From: Ancylobacter pratisalsi
GTDB lineage: Bacteria > Pseudomonadota > Alphaproteobacteria > Rhizobiales > Xanthobacteraceae
NCBI RefSeq assembly: GCF_010669125.1
Contig: NZ_CP048630.1
Coordinates: 3,654,001 to 3,718,000 of the forward strand
Reading direction: 5' to 3'
DNA: 64,000 nucleotides
Shown: piece by piece, positions 1 through 10,160 of the stretch
Layout of the letters: each line of letters starts with the position of its first letter
Position numbering within the stretch: the first letter of the stretch is position 1
Made by a program: the position numbers and the translations under genes
The notes under the pieces: model-generated
Databases searched by the model: none
Told to the model about the DNA's origin: nothing
What the model saw: the letters and a program-made list of their open reading frames with translations, nothing else

Positions 1-243
1 GAAGACGCGCTGCGCCACGCCGAGCTTCTGCGCGCGCTGGCACAGCTGCCGGAAGACCAGCGCGCCGTGCTGCTGCTGGTCGCCGTGGAGGAACTGTCCT
101 ACGCCGAAGCCGCGACCGCGCTGGACATTCCCATCGGCACGGTGATGTCCCGGCTGTCGCGCGCGCGTGCGCGCCTGCACACGCTGCTATCGGCCGAGCC
201 GGCGCGCGCACCCGTAAGCCCGCCCCTGCGGAGAGTGAAATGA
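1..243 (+). CDS. ECF-family RNA polymerase sigma factor, C-terminal part (cut by window start)
   Basis: Frame 1 reads through from the first base to a TGA at 241-243, giving 80 residues. They match sigma region 4 of ECF factors: a segment like LPEDQRAVLLLVAVEELSYA followed by the recognition helix around IPIGTVMSRLSRARARL, which binds the -35 element. The N-terminal region 2 lies outside the window. The stop overlaps the ATG of the next gene (ATGA), the usual arrangement for a sigma/anti-sigma pair that is translated together. The family call is firm; the regulon and the signal cannot be read from this sequence. Confidence 0.85.
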   Translation, partial: EDALRHAELLRALAQLPEDQRAVLLLVAVEELSYAEAATALDIPIGTVMSRLSRARARLHTLLSAEPARAPVSPPLRRVK

Positions 244-1031
244 CCCGGCGCCCGATCACCGAAGACGATCTCAACGCCCATGTCGACGACAGGCTGCCGG
301 GCGAACGGCGCGCGGAGGTCGACGCCTATCTGGGCGCGCACCCGGAAGCGTCGGCGCGCCTCGCGGCCTATCGCACGGAGCGGGACCTGCTGCGCGGCGC
401 CCTTGCCCCGATCGCCGACGAGCCGCTGCCGCCCGAGCTGGACCTTGTGCGCATGATCGAGCGTCGCCGTCCGGCGGGCGTGCCGCGCTGGGCAATGGCT
501 GCCGCCGCCGTGTTTCTCGTCGCCCTGGGCGGTGCGGGCGGCTGGAGCCTAAGGCAGATGCAGGAGGGCCCGCGCATGGCGGGTGCCGCCGGGCTTGAGA
601 CGCTCGGCCGGGAGGCCGCCGCGAGCTACGCCGTCTACGCGCCCGATCATATGCGGCCGGTGGAAATCCGCGCCCAGGATCGCGACAAGCTGCTGGCGTG
701 GATTTCCCAGCGGGTAGGGCGTCCGCTGGCGATCCCCGATCTTGCCGACGCCGGCTACCGGCTTATGGGCGGACGGGTGGTGGCGACCGAGCATGGCCCG
801 GCGGCGCTGTTCATGTATGACGATGACAAGGGCACGCGGCTGGTGGTGCTGGCGCGGCCGATGGCCAGTTCCACGCCGGGCGCGCCGATGACCGCGCATG
901 CGGGCGGCGGAATCAACGGGTTCAGCTGGAGCGATGATGGGCTGGGCTTCAGCCTCGTTGGCGCGGCCGCGCCGGAAACACTGCATCCGCTTGCCGATGA
1001 GGCGCGCCGGCAGTTGCGCGGGGCAGCCTGA
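240..1031 (+). CDS. Anti-sigma factor (membrane-anchored, zinc-less type)
   Basis: This 263-residue protein begins in the ATGA overlap with the upstream ECF sigma gene. Residues 1-75 form a charged cytoplasmic domain (ITEDDLNAHVDDRLPGERR) resembling the sigma-binding domain of anti-sigma factors. One hydrophobic stretch, about residues 84-104, is a likely membrane segment, followed by a periplasmic domain of about 155 residues. The HxxxCxxC zinc motif of the ZAS subfamily is absent: no cysteine is visible in the N-terminal part. By position and layout it should hold the ECF factor inactive until a membrane or periplasmic signal releases it; the signal is unknown. Confidence 0.8.
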   Translation: MTRRPITEDDLNAHVDDRLPGERRAEVDAYLGAHPEASARLAAYRTERDLLRGALAPIADEPLPPELDLVRMIERRRPAGVPRWAMAAAAVFLVALGGAGGWSLRQMQEGPRMAGAAGLETLGREAAASYAVYAPDHMRPVEIRAQDRDKLLAWISQRVGRPLAIPDLADAGYRLMGGRVVATEHGPAALFMYDDDKGTRLVVLARPMASSTPGAPMTAHAGGGINGFSWSDDGLGFSLVGAAAPETLHPLADEARRQLRGAA

Positions 1032-1235
1032 CGCGCGGGCGCGCTGCACGCCGGACGGGCGGAAGGGCCGGGCCGGCGGACGTCCGTATGAAGGATGTAC
1101 CGCGAAGGGGCGCATGCGGCGGTGCCGCCAGGCGGCAGCCGGGCCATTTCTCAGGCACCTGCGCAAGCACCACCGGCGCGCCGGGTTTTACCGGGGCGCT
1201 CGGTGTGCTCGAACTCAGGCGGGCTGAAAGCCGTA

Positions 1236-1523
1236 CTACTTGTCGCTCATCGAAGGCGCAGGAGCCGACTGGCCGGGGCGCGGGGCGCGGGCCGGCATGG
1301 GCTTCTTCTTCGGCGCGGCGATCAGGCCGTCGCGGATCGCCTGCTTGCGGGCGGCCTTGCGGGCCCGACGAACAGCTTCGGCATCCTCGCGGTTGCGGCG
1401 CTCAGAGGGCTTCTCATAGGCGCGGCGGGCCTTCATTTCCCGGAACACGCCTTCCCGCTGCATCTTCTTCTTCAGCACTCTCAAGGCTTGGTCGACGTTA
1501 TTATCGCGAACGAGAACCTGCAA
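1236..1523 (-). CDS. rpsU: 30S ribosomal protein S21
   Basis: The protein contains the S21 signature [20 protein letters not shown] and the basic stretch [19 protein letters not shown], followed by an alphaproteobacterial-type basic tail rich in Ala, Pro and Lys. S21 sits in the platform of the 30S subunit near the anti-Shine-Dalgarno sequence. The family normally starts just before QVLVRDN, where the only in-frame start is TTG at 1521-1523. A longer reading to 1568 would add residues that homologues lack. It is monocistronic here, with about 200 non-coding bases on its 3' side. Identity is firm; the start codon is less so. Confidence 0.85.
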   Translation of the reverse strand: MQVLVRDNNVDQALRVLKKKMQREGVFREMKARRAYEKPSERRNREDAEAVRRARKAARKQAIRDGLIAAPKKKPMPARAPRPGQSAPAPSMSDK

Positions 1524-1814
1524 TTCGTATCCAATCACATGCAGCCGGTTAGCAGGCTGCCAATTCAAGATGTCTGTCGGAATTGACGGACATGGCGGTC
1601 TATATAGTCCCTTGACCGGAAATTGGAAGTCGATAAGCCCGGATAGGACATCATTCGGCGCGACCGCTCGGCCGTGGGTACAGTTCTTGCGGCGCCCGGT
1701 TCAACTTCAGGTCTTATTGGCTGAAAGCGGTTCTTTTGCAGCTCTTTTATTGGATGCCATAGGTACAGCGATGGTGTTCGCGCCCCACGCGTGCCGCCGT
1801 CCTATCGCGCGCCG

Positions 1815-3419
1815 TCAGTCGCGCAGGCTGCGATAGGTGCCCTGAAGCGTCTCGAAGGCCGCGAAACGGCGCTGGTGCCACGCACGGGTCTGTGAGTCGG
1901 GCGCGTAGATGACCTCGATCTCGGACATTGAGGACATCGCCGTGGCGAGGCTGTCATAGCGGCCGGCGGCAAAGGCGCCCAGAACGGCCGAACCCAGCAG
2001 CACCGGCTCGGGGGCGCTGACAGCGGCGATGTTCACATCGGCCGCGTCGGCCAGCACCTGGCGCACCAGCGGGCTCTGTCCCGCGCCGCCGGAGACCAGC
2101 ACGGTGTCGGTCCGCACGCCCTTGGCGGCCTGCGCGATCAGGATCTGCCGCAGCCCGTAGCCGATGCCGGCGAGGCCGGCCATGTAGAGCCCCACAAGGC
2201 TGTCGATGTCCTCGTCCATCCCCAGCCCGGCAATGATGCCGCGCGCCAGATGGTCGGCGAAGGGAGCGCGGTTGCCGAGGAATTCCGGCACCACGTGCAG
2301 CGTGCCGGCCAGTGTCTCGATCGCGGCCGCCCCGCCGGCGGCGGTGGCATGGTCGGCCAGCCAGACGCTGAGATTCCGGTTCTCTTGCCGCGCCAGTTCC
2401 ATCGCCTCGGGTGCCGCCGGATGCAGGCGCACAAGGCGGTCGATGGCGGCGCCGGCGGCGGACTGGCCGCCCTCATTGAGCCAGAACTCCGGCATCATCG
2501 CCGAGAAATAGGGGCCCCAGACGCCGGGCACGAACACTGGCTCGGCGGTGGTCAGCAGCGTGCAGGCGGAGGTGCCGAACACATAGGCCATGCGGTTCAG
2601 CACGCCGTCGCTGCCCCCGCGCGCGCCCACGGTGCCGATGCCGCCGGCATGGGCGTCGATCAGCCCTGCCGCGACCGCGGTGCCGGGGGCAAGGCCAAGC
2701 GCGTCGGCCGCCGTCTTCGTCAGGCCCGCGCCGAGCGGCGTGCCGGGAGCGACGATCTCGGTGCCGATCCGCGTGAAGCCCTCATCGGCGAGCGTGCCCA
2801 GCCCGATGCGGCGGAAATAGTCCTCGTTCCACCGCTGTTCATGGGCGAGGTAGGTCCATTTGCAGGTGACGGTGCAGACCGAGCGGGTGAGGCTCCCCGT
2901 GGCCTTCCAGGTCAGGAAGTCGGCGAGGTCGAGGAACTGCCAGGCGCCGTTGAAGCTGTCCGGCAGCTCTTCGCTCAGCCACAACAGCTTGGGGGTTTCC
3001 ATCTCGGGCGAAATGGTGCCGCCGACATAGTCGAGCACGGGGCTGCCCAGCGCGTTGATGCGATCCGCCTGCCCGGTGGCGCGGTGGTCCATCCAGACGA
3101 TGACGTTGCGCGCCGGGTCGTTGTGCCGGCCGACCGGCAGCGGCTGTCCATCCGCGCCGAGCACCACGAGCGAGCAGGTGGCGTCGAAGCCGATGCCCTT
3201 GACGTCGCCGGCCGCCACACCCGCCTTCGCGACGGCTTCCCGCACGCAGGCGCAGATGCACGACCAGATGTCGTCGCTGGACTGCTCGACGATATCGCCC
3301 GGTTCCTTCCAGATGCGAATGTCCCGCTTGGCGACGGAGAGCTGTGTGCCGTCACCATCAAAGATACCGGCGCGCACGCTGCCCGTGCCGACGTCGATTC
3401 CCGCGAAACACTCGCTCAT
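1815..3419 (-). CDS. FGGY-family carbohydrate kinase (ribulokinase-like)
   Basis: The 534-residue protein is the usual length for FGGY kinases. The N-terminal phosphate-1 motif GIDVGTGSVRAGIFDGDG is at about residues 7-24, the substrate region contains VIVWMDHRATGQADRI, and the C-terminal FGGY-type signature is around VLVSGGAGQSPLVRQ. It should phosphorylate a ketopentose or related polyol-derived ketose with ATP in the cytosol. It is the last gene of the minus-strand polyol cluster and starts 3 bases after the SDR stop at 3423. The cluster context (a xylitol-type dehydrogenase and a second dehydrogenase) suggests D-ribulose, xylulose or another ketose as substrate; the sequence does not decide which. 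Confidence 0.85.
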   Translation of the reverse strand: MSECFAGIDVGTGSVRAGIFDGDGTQLSVAKRDIRIWKEPGDIVEQSSDDIWSCICACVREAVAKAGVAAGDVKGIGFDATCSLVVLGADGQPLPVGRHNDPARNVIVWMDHRATGQADRINALGSPVLDYVGGTISPEMETPKLLWLSEELPDSFNGAWQFLDLADFLTWKATGSLTRSVCTVTCKWTYLAHEQRWNEDYFRRIGLGTLADEGFTRIGTEIVAPGTPLGAGLTKTAADALGLAPGTAVAAGLIDAHAGGIGTVGARGGSDGVLNRMAYVFGTSACTLLTTAEPVFVPGVWGPYFSAMMPEFWLNEGGQSAAGAAIDRLVRLHPAAPEAMELARQENRNLSVWLADHATAAGGAAAIETLAGTLHVVPEFLGNRAPFADHLARGIIAGLGMDEDIDSLVGLYMAGLAGIGYGLRQILIAQAAKGVRTDTVLVSGGAGQSPLVRQVLADAADVNIAAVSAPEPVLLGSAVLGAFAAGRYDSLATAMSSMSEIEVIYAPDSQTRAWHQRRFAAFETLQGTYRSLRD

Positions 3420-3422
3420 GGT

Positions 3423-4151
3423 CTAAAGGTCCGTTCCGTTCGGCAGGATCACCAGGTCCCGTATGGTGACGTTACGCGGCCGGGTCAGCATGAAGATGAC
3501 GCTGTCGGCCACTTCCTTTGCTTCCATCAGCGCGCCGGATGCAAGCGCCTCGTCCAGCTTGGCCTGCGGCCAGTCCTTGATCAGGGCGGTCACCACCGGG
3601 CCCGGCAGCACCGCACCCACGCGCACGCCATCCTTCGCCACCTGCCGGCGCACGGTGTGGACGAAGGCCTGCACGGCGAATTTCGAGGCGGTGTAGATCG
3701 GTTCCCACACCACCGGCACCACGCCGGCGATCGAGGAGGTGAAGATCACGTCGCCGGTCTTGCGCGCCACCATGTGCGGCAGCACCGCCTGCACGGTGCG
3801 GAACGCGGCGTTGATGTTGAGGTTCAGCACGCGGTCCCACACATCGGGATCGCCCTCCACCACCTCGCCGCCGATATAGGCGCCGGCATTGGCGTGGAAG
3901 ATGTCGAGCTGGCCGCAGCTTTCCAGTATGCGCGGCATCATGGTGGCGACGCTGGCGGGGTCGAGCAGGTCGACCACCAGCGGCACCGCCTTCTCGCCGA
4001 GTTCGGCGCAGATCGTCGCCAGCTGGTCCCCCGCGCGGTCGACCAGGACGACGCGCGCGCCTTCGTCCAGCATCGCGCGGGCGCATTCCAGGCCGATGCC
4101 CGATGCCGCGCCGGTGATGGCGGCGACCTTGCCCTGAAGCCTGCTACCCAT
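3423..4151 (-). CDS. SDR-family polyol dehydrogenase
   Basis: This classical short-chain dehydrogenase of 242 residues has TGAASGIG near residue 14 for NAD(P) binding, HANAG in place of the usual NNAG, and the catalytic pair YTASK. I chose the ATG at 4151 because GAGGACC lies 6 bases upstream; an in-frame ATG at 4175 has no better site. It most likely oxidises a sugar alcohol to a ketose, which the adjacent FGGY kinase then phosphorylates. It belongs to the minus-strand operon, between the zinc-type dehydrogenase and the kinase. The substrate is not identified. Confidence 0.8.
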   Translation of the reverse strand: MGSRLQGKVAAITGAASGIGLECARAMLDEGARVVLVDRAGDQLATICAELGEKAVPLVVDLLDPASVATMMPRILESCGQLDIFHANAGAYIGGEVVEGDPDVWDRVLNLNINAAFRTVQAVLPHMVARKTGDVIFTSSIAGVVPVVWEPIYTASKFAVQAFVHTVRRQVAKDGVRVGAVLPGPVVTALIKDWPQAKLDEALASGALMEAKEVADSVIFMLTRPRNVTIRDLVILPNGTDL

Positions 4152-4235
4152 GTCGGTCCTCAAGTGGTTCTTCATGTGAGGGGGCCCCGGCCCGCGAGGC
4201 AGCGAGCCGGGGCCGGGAACGGTTCGACGGCATGT

Positions 4236-5276
4236 TCAGCCGGGCATCACGATCTGCAGCTTCACGTCGTCGGGCAGGCCCTTCGCCGCGCGCTCGAACG
4301 CCTCGATGCTGCGCTCGAAGTCGAAGGTTTCCGAAATCAGCGGCTTGAGGTCGACCTTGCCGGAGGCGATGAGGTTCACCGCGCGGTCGAAATTGTTGGC
4401 ATAGCGGAACACGGTCTCGATCCGGGCTTCCTTGATGATCGATGCCGCGACGTCGAACTTCGTCGGTTCGACGGGCATGCCGATCAGCACCAGCGCGCCG
4501 CCGGGGCGGACGATGTCGAAGATGCCCTCATAGGCGCGCGGGCTGCCGCTGGCCTCGAACACCACATCCGCGCCCCAGCCCTCGGTCTCCTCGGCGACCA
4601 CGTCAGCGAGCGAGCGCTCGGTGATGTTCACCGGGTGGATGCCGGCATACTGGCCGGCGATGGCGAGCTTGGGCGCGCTGTGGTCGGAGATGTAGACCCG
4701 CGAGCATCCGCCGGCCAGCGCGGCCAGCGCGGTCATGATGCCGATCGGGCCGCAGCCGATCACGGCCGCCACGTCGCCGGGGGTGATGCGCGCGCGCGTC
4801 GCCGCCTGCAGGCCGACCGCGAACGGCTCGACCATCGCGCCCTCGGCGAAGGACACGTTGTCGGGCAGCTTGTAGGTGAACGCGGCGGGGTGGACGACCT
4901 CGGGCGTGAGCACGCCATGGATCGGGGGCGTGGCCCAGAAGCGCACGTCGGGATCGACATTGTAGATGCCGAGCTTGGTGGCGCGCGAGTTCATGTTCGG
5001 CACGCCCGGCTCCATGCAGACCCGGTCGCCGACCTTGATGTTCTTCACATTCGCGCCGACGGCCGTCACCACGCCGGCCGCCTCGTGGCCAAGCACCATG
5101 GGTGCGCGCACCACGAAGGACCCGATGGCGCCGTGGGTGTAATAATGAACGTCGCTGCCGCACACGCCGACCGTGTGGATGGCGATCTTGACGTCGTCCG
5201 GGCCGACATTGAGCGGAAGTTCGATGTCGCGAAGGGAGAGCTCGCCCTTCTTTTCGAGAACCAGTGCCTGCACCAT
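4236..5276 (-). CDS. Zinc-type NAD(P)-dependent polyol dehydrogenase (xylitol/sorbitol dehydrogenase-like)
   Basis: This 346-residue medium-chain dehydrogenase keeps the catalytic zinc site: Cys39 in [11 protein letters not shown], His64-Glu65 in VLGHEAAG, and a Glu in MVEPFAVGL. The Rossmann motif is GCGPIGIM. In the lobe that usually carries four structural-zinc cysteines, the sequence reads [16 protein letters not shown] with none of them, as reported for some xylitol and D-xylulose reductases. The expected reaction is polyol to ketose with NAD. It lies in the polyol operon between the ABC ATPase gene and the SDR gene. Confidence 0.85.
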   Translation of the reverse strand: MVQALVLEKKGELSLRDIELPLNVGPDDVKIAIHTVGVCGSDVHYYTHGAIGSFVVRAPMVLGHEAAGVVTAVGANVKNIKVGDRVCMEPGVPNMNSRATKLGIYNVDPDVRFWATPPIHGVLTPEVVHPAAFTYKLPDNVSFAEGAMVEPFAVGLQAATRARITPGDVAAVIGCGPIGIMTALAALAGGCSRVYISDHSAPKLAIAGQYAGIHPVNITERSLADVVAEETEGWGADVVFEASGSPRAYEGIFDIVRPGGALVLIGMPVEPTKFDVAASIIKEARIETVFRYANNFDRAVNLIASGKVDLKPLISETFDFERSIEAFERAAKGLPDDVKLQIVMPG

Positions 5277-5312
5277 GGGAGTGTCCTGTTGGCTGCCGTC
5301 GTCGGTCGGGCT

Positions 5313-6395
<1,083 letters not shown>

Positions 6396-6480
6396 CGGCT
6401 TCAAACTCCAGAAAGGGCCGGCCCGCCGAGCAAACCGCCAGCAGGTTCGCCCATCGGTCCATCATGCGTGCCGCCGCCGG

Positions 6481-7455
6481 TCAGTTTTCCAGCAGCGCGG
6501 CGGCGCATCGCTCGTCAGTCACAAATCGCTTCACATATCCCGCCCGGAGGATCGCCCGGACGATTGGCACCTTGTAGAGACCGCCGGAGGCCAGGATCGA
6601 GTAGCGCACCGGGGTCAGTTCATGGGGCGCCAGCGAGAGCACGCGCTCATTGAGCGGGTGGTCCACCGGCCGGCCCTCGGCATCGAGAAACACGCCGAGC
6701 AGGTCCCCGACCGCGCCGGCGGCGCGCAGGCTGTCGAGGTTCTCGTCGACGGTCTGGGTCTGCACCAGCAGCGAGCGGGCCGTCATGTCGCCGCAGGACA
6801 GCAGCGCCACGTCCACCGCCCGCGCCCGGCGCATGGTCTCGCGTATGCCGTGATGGGAGAGCAGCATGGTGCGGCTCTCGGGTGTGGGGAAATAGAGCGG
6901 GGCGGCCAGATAGTAGCATTCGGCCGACATCGCCCGCGCATAGCCGGTGGCGACCTCGAAGGTGCTGGAACCGGAGCCGCGCGTCAGCCCGCCCATCACC
7001 GAGGTCACCCAGCTCTGGGTCATCGGCCGTGCCGTGACGCGCTTGAGGCCGGCAGCGAGCGTCTTGCCCCAGCCCACGCCGACGCCCATGCCGTTCTCCA
7101 GCAGCGTGTCGAGCAGGGCACCGGCCGCCTCGCCGATGACGCGCTGCTGCTCCGCTTCGTCCGGCAGGGCGGGCACCACCGTCACCGCGTCAAGGCCGAA
7201 GCGCTCCTTCAGCCGCTGCTCGGCTTCCACGCAATCGGCCATCGGCAGGCGGATGTCGATGAAGACGGAGCCGTCGGAGCGGACCTGGCCGAGTATCTTG
7301 TTGATCCGCAGCCGGGTCAGCCCGAGCTGGTCGGCAATGTCCTGCTGGGTCAGGCCGCCGATGAAGTAGAGCCAGGCCACGCGTGCGCGGATCTGCGCCG
7401 CCTCGATCTCCTGAGACCCCGTCAGCCTGCCCCGTTCGCGCCCGCCGCCATTCAT
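6481..7455 (-). CDS. SorC/DeoR-type sugar-binding transcriptional regulator
   Basis: The 324-residue protein has an N-terminal helix-turn-helix (about residues 34-58, GGLTQQDIADQLGLTRLRIN) and a long C-terminal sugar-phosphate-binding domain of the SorC type with motifs such as GVGWGKTL and VMGGLTRG. Such proteins control polyol and sugar operons and change DNA binding when a phosphorylated sugar is bound. It sits inside the polyol operon on the same strand, so it probably regulates that operon and is itself part of it. The effector is unknown, but the product of the FGGY kinase is a natural candidate. Confidence 0.85.
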   Translation of the reverse strand: MNGGGRERGRLTGSQEIEAAQIRARVAWLYFIGGLTQQDIADQLGLTRLRINKILGQVRSDGSVFIDIRLPMADCVEAEQRLKERFGLDAVTVVPALPDEAEQQRVIGEAAGALLDTLLENGMGVGVGWGKTLAAGLKRVTARPMTQSWVTSVMGGLTRGSGSSTFEVATGYARAMSAECYYLAAPLYFPTPESRTMLLSHHGIRETMRRARAVDVALLSCGDMTARSLLVQTQTVDENLDSLRAAGAVGDLLGVFLDAEGRPVDHPLNERVLSLAPHELTPVRYSILASGGLYKVPIVRAILRAGYVKRFVTDERCAAALLEN

Positions 7456-7469
7456 GCCGTTCCCCCTCC

Positions 7470-8384
7470 TCAGACGAAGGCCTGTCTGAGAAGCGCCGAG
7501 CTGGCCTCGAGCGCTTTCAGAATCGACATGTCATCATGTTCGAAGGGGTAGAACACTTCGAGGAATACCGGGGCCGGGGCGATGCCGGTCGCCCGCAGCA
7601 GCTTCGCCGCCTCCAGGGGGTCGACCTTGCCGGGGACGGCGAAGTCCCAATGCCGGTCGAGCACGAAGTCGGTCTGCTGGATGTGAACGGCCGTGATGAC
7701 GTCGGCCAGCTCGCGGAACCACGGCTCCATAGCGCCCTCGCCGGGCCCGTAGAGCGGCTCGAAGGTTCCGTGTCCCCAGTCGGGGCACAGCCGCCACGGC
7801 ACCGCGCTGCCCGCCACATCGTTCATCATCTGCCGCGCCTGCGCGATGGTCCACGGCCATTCGCGGCGCAGCGGGGTGGGCTCGACATAAAGTTCGCTCA
7901 GGCCTTCCGCGCCCGCCCGCGCGCCCAGCCGGTGCATGCGCGCGATCAGCTCGGCATAGTCGGCGGGCTCGATCGCCTCCGCCTCGGTGCCGTCGAGCCG
8001 CGAGGCGATGGCCCCGAGCGGGCCGCCCACGCGCGGGATTCCCGCCATCGCGGCAAAGCGATAGGCGCGCCCGAGCCATTCCTCCGCATAGTCGCGCACC
8101 GCCGGGTCGGGATGCAGCAGCTGGTTGAAGGTGTAGTGCGCCAGCCCGATGAAGGCGCTGTGGATGGTGATCCCGCTCGCCTGCGCCTCGCGGCGGACGG
8201 CGCCGGCGTGGCGCTCCAGCACCGCGTCGGGCCACATCGGGTCGACGAGGTCGAAGGAGAACTGCACCAGATCGAGGCCCAGCCGCTCGCGTACCACGCG
8301 GGTCCACAGCTCCGGGCTCACCCAGCGCTTCACGCAGAAGCCCAGATTGATGCCGAAGGGGATTGGCGCGGCCGCCTCGCTCAC
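7470..8384 (-). CDS. Sugar phosphate isomerase/epimerase-like TIM-barrel protein
   Basis: This 304-residue protein has the look of the xylose isomerase-like TIM-barrel superfamily. Acidic and histidine residues occur in expected strand-end contexts: LYVEPTPLRREWPW, CPDWGHGTF, VHIQQTDF and VFLEVFYPFEHDD. It starts at a GTG (8382-8384) that overlaps the TGA of the upstream permease (GTGA), so the two are probably translationally coupled. The reaction cannot be named; isomerisation of a ketose or ketose phosphate would fit the operon. A longer open frame towards 8888 is only the permease gene read in another frame. Confidence 0.75.
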   Translation of the reverse strand: MSEAAAPIPFGINLGFCVKRWVSPELWTRVVRERLGLDLVQFSFDLVDPMWPDAVLERHAGAVRREAQASGITIHSAFIGLAHYTFNQLLHPDPAVRDYAEEWLGRAYRFAAMAGIPRVGGPLGAIASRLDGTEAEAIEPADYAELIARMHRLGARAGAEGLSELYVEPTPLRREWPWTIAQARQMMNDVAGSAVPWRLCPDWGHGTFEPLYGPGEGAMEPWFRELADVITAVHIQQTDFVLDRHWDFAVPGKVDPLEAAKLLRATGIAPAPVFLEVFYPFEHDDMSILKALEASSALLRQAFV

Positions 8385-9199
8385 TTGGTCGCTCCCATCG
8401 TCAGGCCGCGCACCATGTGGCGCGACACGATGAGCGCGAAGATCGTGACCGGCAGCACGATGACCGTGCCGGTGGCCATGATCTTGCCCCAGGGCAGCTC
8501 GTAGCCGGACATGAAGCTGGTCGCGACCACCGGGGCGGTCTGCACGTTGCGGCGCGTCAGCACCAGCGCGTAGAGCAACTCGTTCCACGAGAAGATGAAC
8601 GAGAAGATCGCCGACACCGCGATGCCCGGCGCGCCGAGCGGAAGGTAGATCTTGCGGAAGATGATGAACTGGTTGGCCCCGTCCAGCCGCGCCGCCTGTT
8701 CCAGATCGGACGGGATCGACTTGAACTGGTCGGTGCAGATCCACACCACGATCGGCAGGTTGAAGGTGAGATAGATCAGGATCAGCACCAGATGGGTGTC
8801 GAGCAGCCCCACCTGGATCGCCAGCAGGTACACCGGCAGCGCCAGCACGATCGGGCTGATCATGCGGTTCGAGATGAACCAGAACCACAGGTCCGACTTG
8901 CCGCGGAAGTCATAGCGCGCCAGCGCGAACGCGGCCGGCGCGCCGAGCAGCACCGCGAGCACGGTCGAGCTGGTCGCCACGATCAGCGAATTGATGATCG
9001 CCCCGCTGACCTTGGTGTCGGCGAAGATGTCGGCGTAGTTCTGCAGCGTCGGCGTGAACACCCACACCGGCGGCGAGGCGAGGATGTCGGCCTGGGTTTT
9101 GAAGCTCGCCGCCACCATCCAGTAGAACGGGAACAGCGAGAACAGCACCACTGCGGTGAGGCCGACGGCGTGAAGGAGCTTGCCGGACGAGAGTCGCAT
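8381..9199 (-). CDS. Sugar ABC transporter permease, MalG type
   Basis: The 272-residue inner-membrane protein has six predicted membrane segments, starting with LHAVGLTAVVLFSLFPFYWM. It carries the EAA loop that contacts the ATPase, here QAARLDGANQFIIFRKIYLP. It starts with ATG at 9199, which overlaps the stop of the preceding permease (TGATG). Together with that permease, the substrate-binding protein and the MalK-like ATPase it forms a CUT1 importer. Its 3' end overlaps the epimerase gene. Confidence 0.9.
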   Translation of the reverse strand: MRLSSGKLLHAVGLTAVVLFSLFPFYWMVAASFKTQADILASPPVWVFTPTLQNYADIFADTKVSGAIINSLIVATSSTVLAVLLGAPAAFALARYDFRGKSDLWFWFISNRMISPIVLALPVYLLAIQVGLLDTHLVLILIYLTFNLPIVVWICTDQFKSIPSDLEQAARLDGANQFIIFRKIYLPLGAPGIAVSAIFSFIFSWNELLYALVLTRRNVQTAPVVATSFMSGYELPWGKIMATGTVIVLPVTIFALIVSRHMVRGLTMGATK

Positions 9200-10101
9200 C
9201 AGTGCACCTCGCGGTAGAACAGGCGGATGTAGAGCCGGCTGATGATGATGGTGATGATCAGGAGCAGGATCGCCTGCGCCGAGGCGGTGCCCAGGTCGAA
9301 GATGCGGAAGCCCACGCGCTGGATGTAGATCGAGATCAGGTCGGTCGCCGAGCCGGGCCCGCCGCGCGTCATCACGAAGACCATGTCGAACAGCTTCAGT
9401 ACGTCGGCCGAGCGCAGGATCATCACCGCCGTCAGGCCGGGCAGGAGATAGGGCAGCTGGACATAGCGCAGCAGCGCGAGCTTGGAGGACGTCTCCAGCC
9501 GTGCCGCTTCCTCGATCTCGCCGGGCACCATGGAGAGGCCGGCGAGGAAGATCAGCGCGCAGAACGGCGTCCACTGCCAGATGTCCATGATGGCGATGGC
9601 CGCGAAGGCGCCGGTCGGCGAGCTGAGCCAGTCGATCTTCCCGACGCCGATGGCCTCGAACAGCTGGTTGGCGACGCCGAAGTCGCGGTTGAAGATCAGT
9701 CGCCCGATCAGGCCGACCACCGCATAGGTGGTGGCGAGCGGCACCACCAGGGTCACGCGGGCCAGCGACTTCAAGAGCCCCATGCCCGGCTTGTGCAGCA
9801 GCAGCGCGATGATCAGCCCGAGCATGATCTGGATCGGCAGCACGGTGACGTAGAACTGCGCGGTGAGGAACAGCGAGGACCAGAAGGTGCTGTCGGTCAG
9901 CACCGAGATGTAGTTCTCGAAGCCGATGAAGGGAAAGCCGTCGCGCGGACGGGTGATGTTGTAGCGCCGGAACGAGGTCACCAGCGCGAAAATGGTCGGG
10001 TAGATGCCGATCAGGAGCAGGGCGAGCACGGCCGGCGCCAGAAACCACGCCGGCGTCCAGCGGCCGTAACCTCGGTTGGGTCTCGTGGGAGCTTCACTCA
10101 T
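9199..10101 (-). CDS. Sugar ABC transporter permease, MalF type
   Basis: The 300-residue protein has a first membrane segment WFLAPAVLALLLIGIYPTIF, further hydrophobic helices, and an EAA-type loop EEAARLETSSKLALLRYVQL. This is the standard layout of a MalF/UgpA-type subunit of a CUT1 sugar importer. Its stop overlaps the start of the second permease. It is followed on the upstream side by a SIS-domain gene and then the substrate-binding protein gene. Confidence 0.9.
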   Translation of the reverse strand: MSEAPTRPNRGYGRWTPAWFLAPAVLALLLIGIYPTIFALVTSFRRYNITRPRDGFPFIGFENYISVLTDSTFWSSLFLTAQFYVTVLPIQIMLGLIIALLLHKPGMGLLKSLARVTLVVPLATTYAVVGLIGRLIFNRDFGVANQLFEAIGVGKIDWLSSPTGAFAAIAIMDIWQWTPFCALIFLAGLSMVPGEIEEAARLETSSKLALLRYVQLPYLLPGLTAVMILRSADVLKLFDMVFVMTRGGPGSATDLISIYIQRVGFRIFDLGTASAQAILLLIITIIISRLYIRLFYREVH

Positions 10102-10160
10102 GGCGCGGTCCTAGTGGCAGTGTCTGGAAGGGCAGGCGGGCAGGCAGCGGCCGGCCCGGG

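Noticed and set aside
1570-1836. 88-codon plus-strand frame between rpsU and the kinase
   Set aside because: No family pattern, and its end overlaps the kinase 3' end. More likely the rpsU promoter region.
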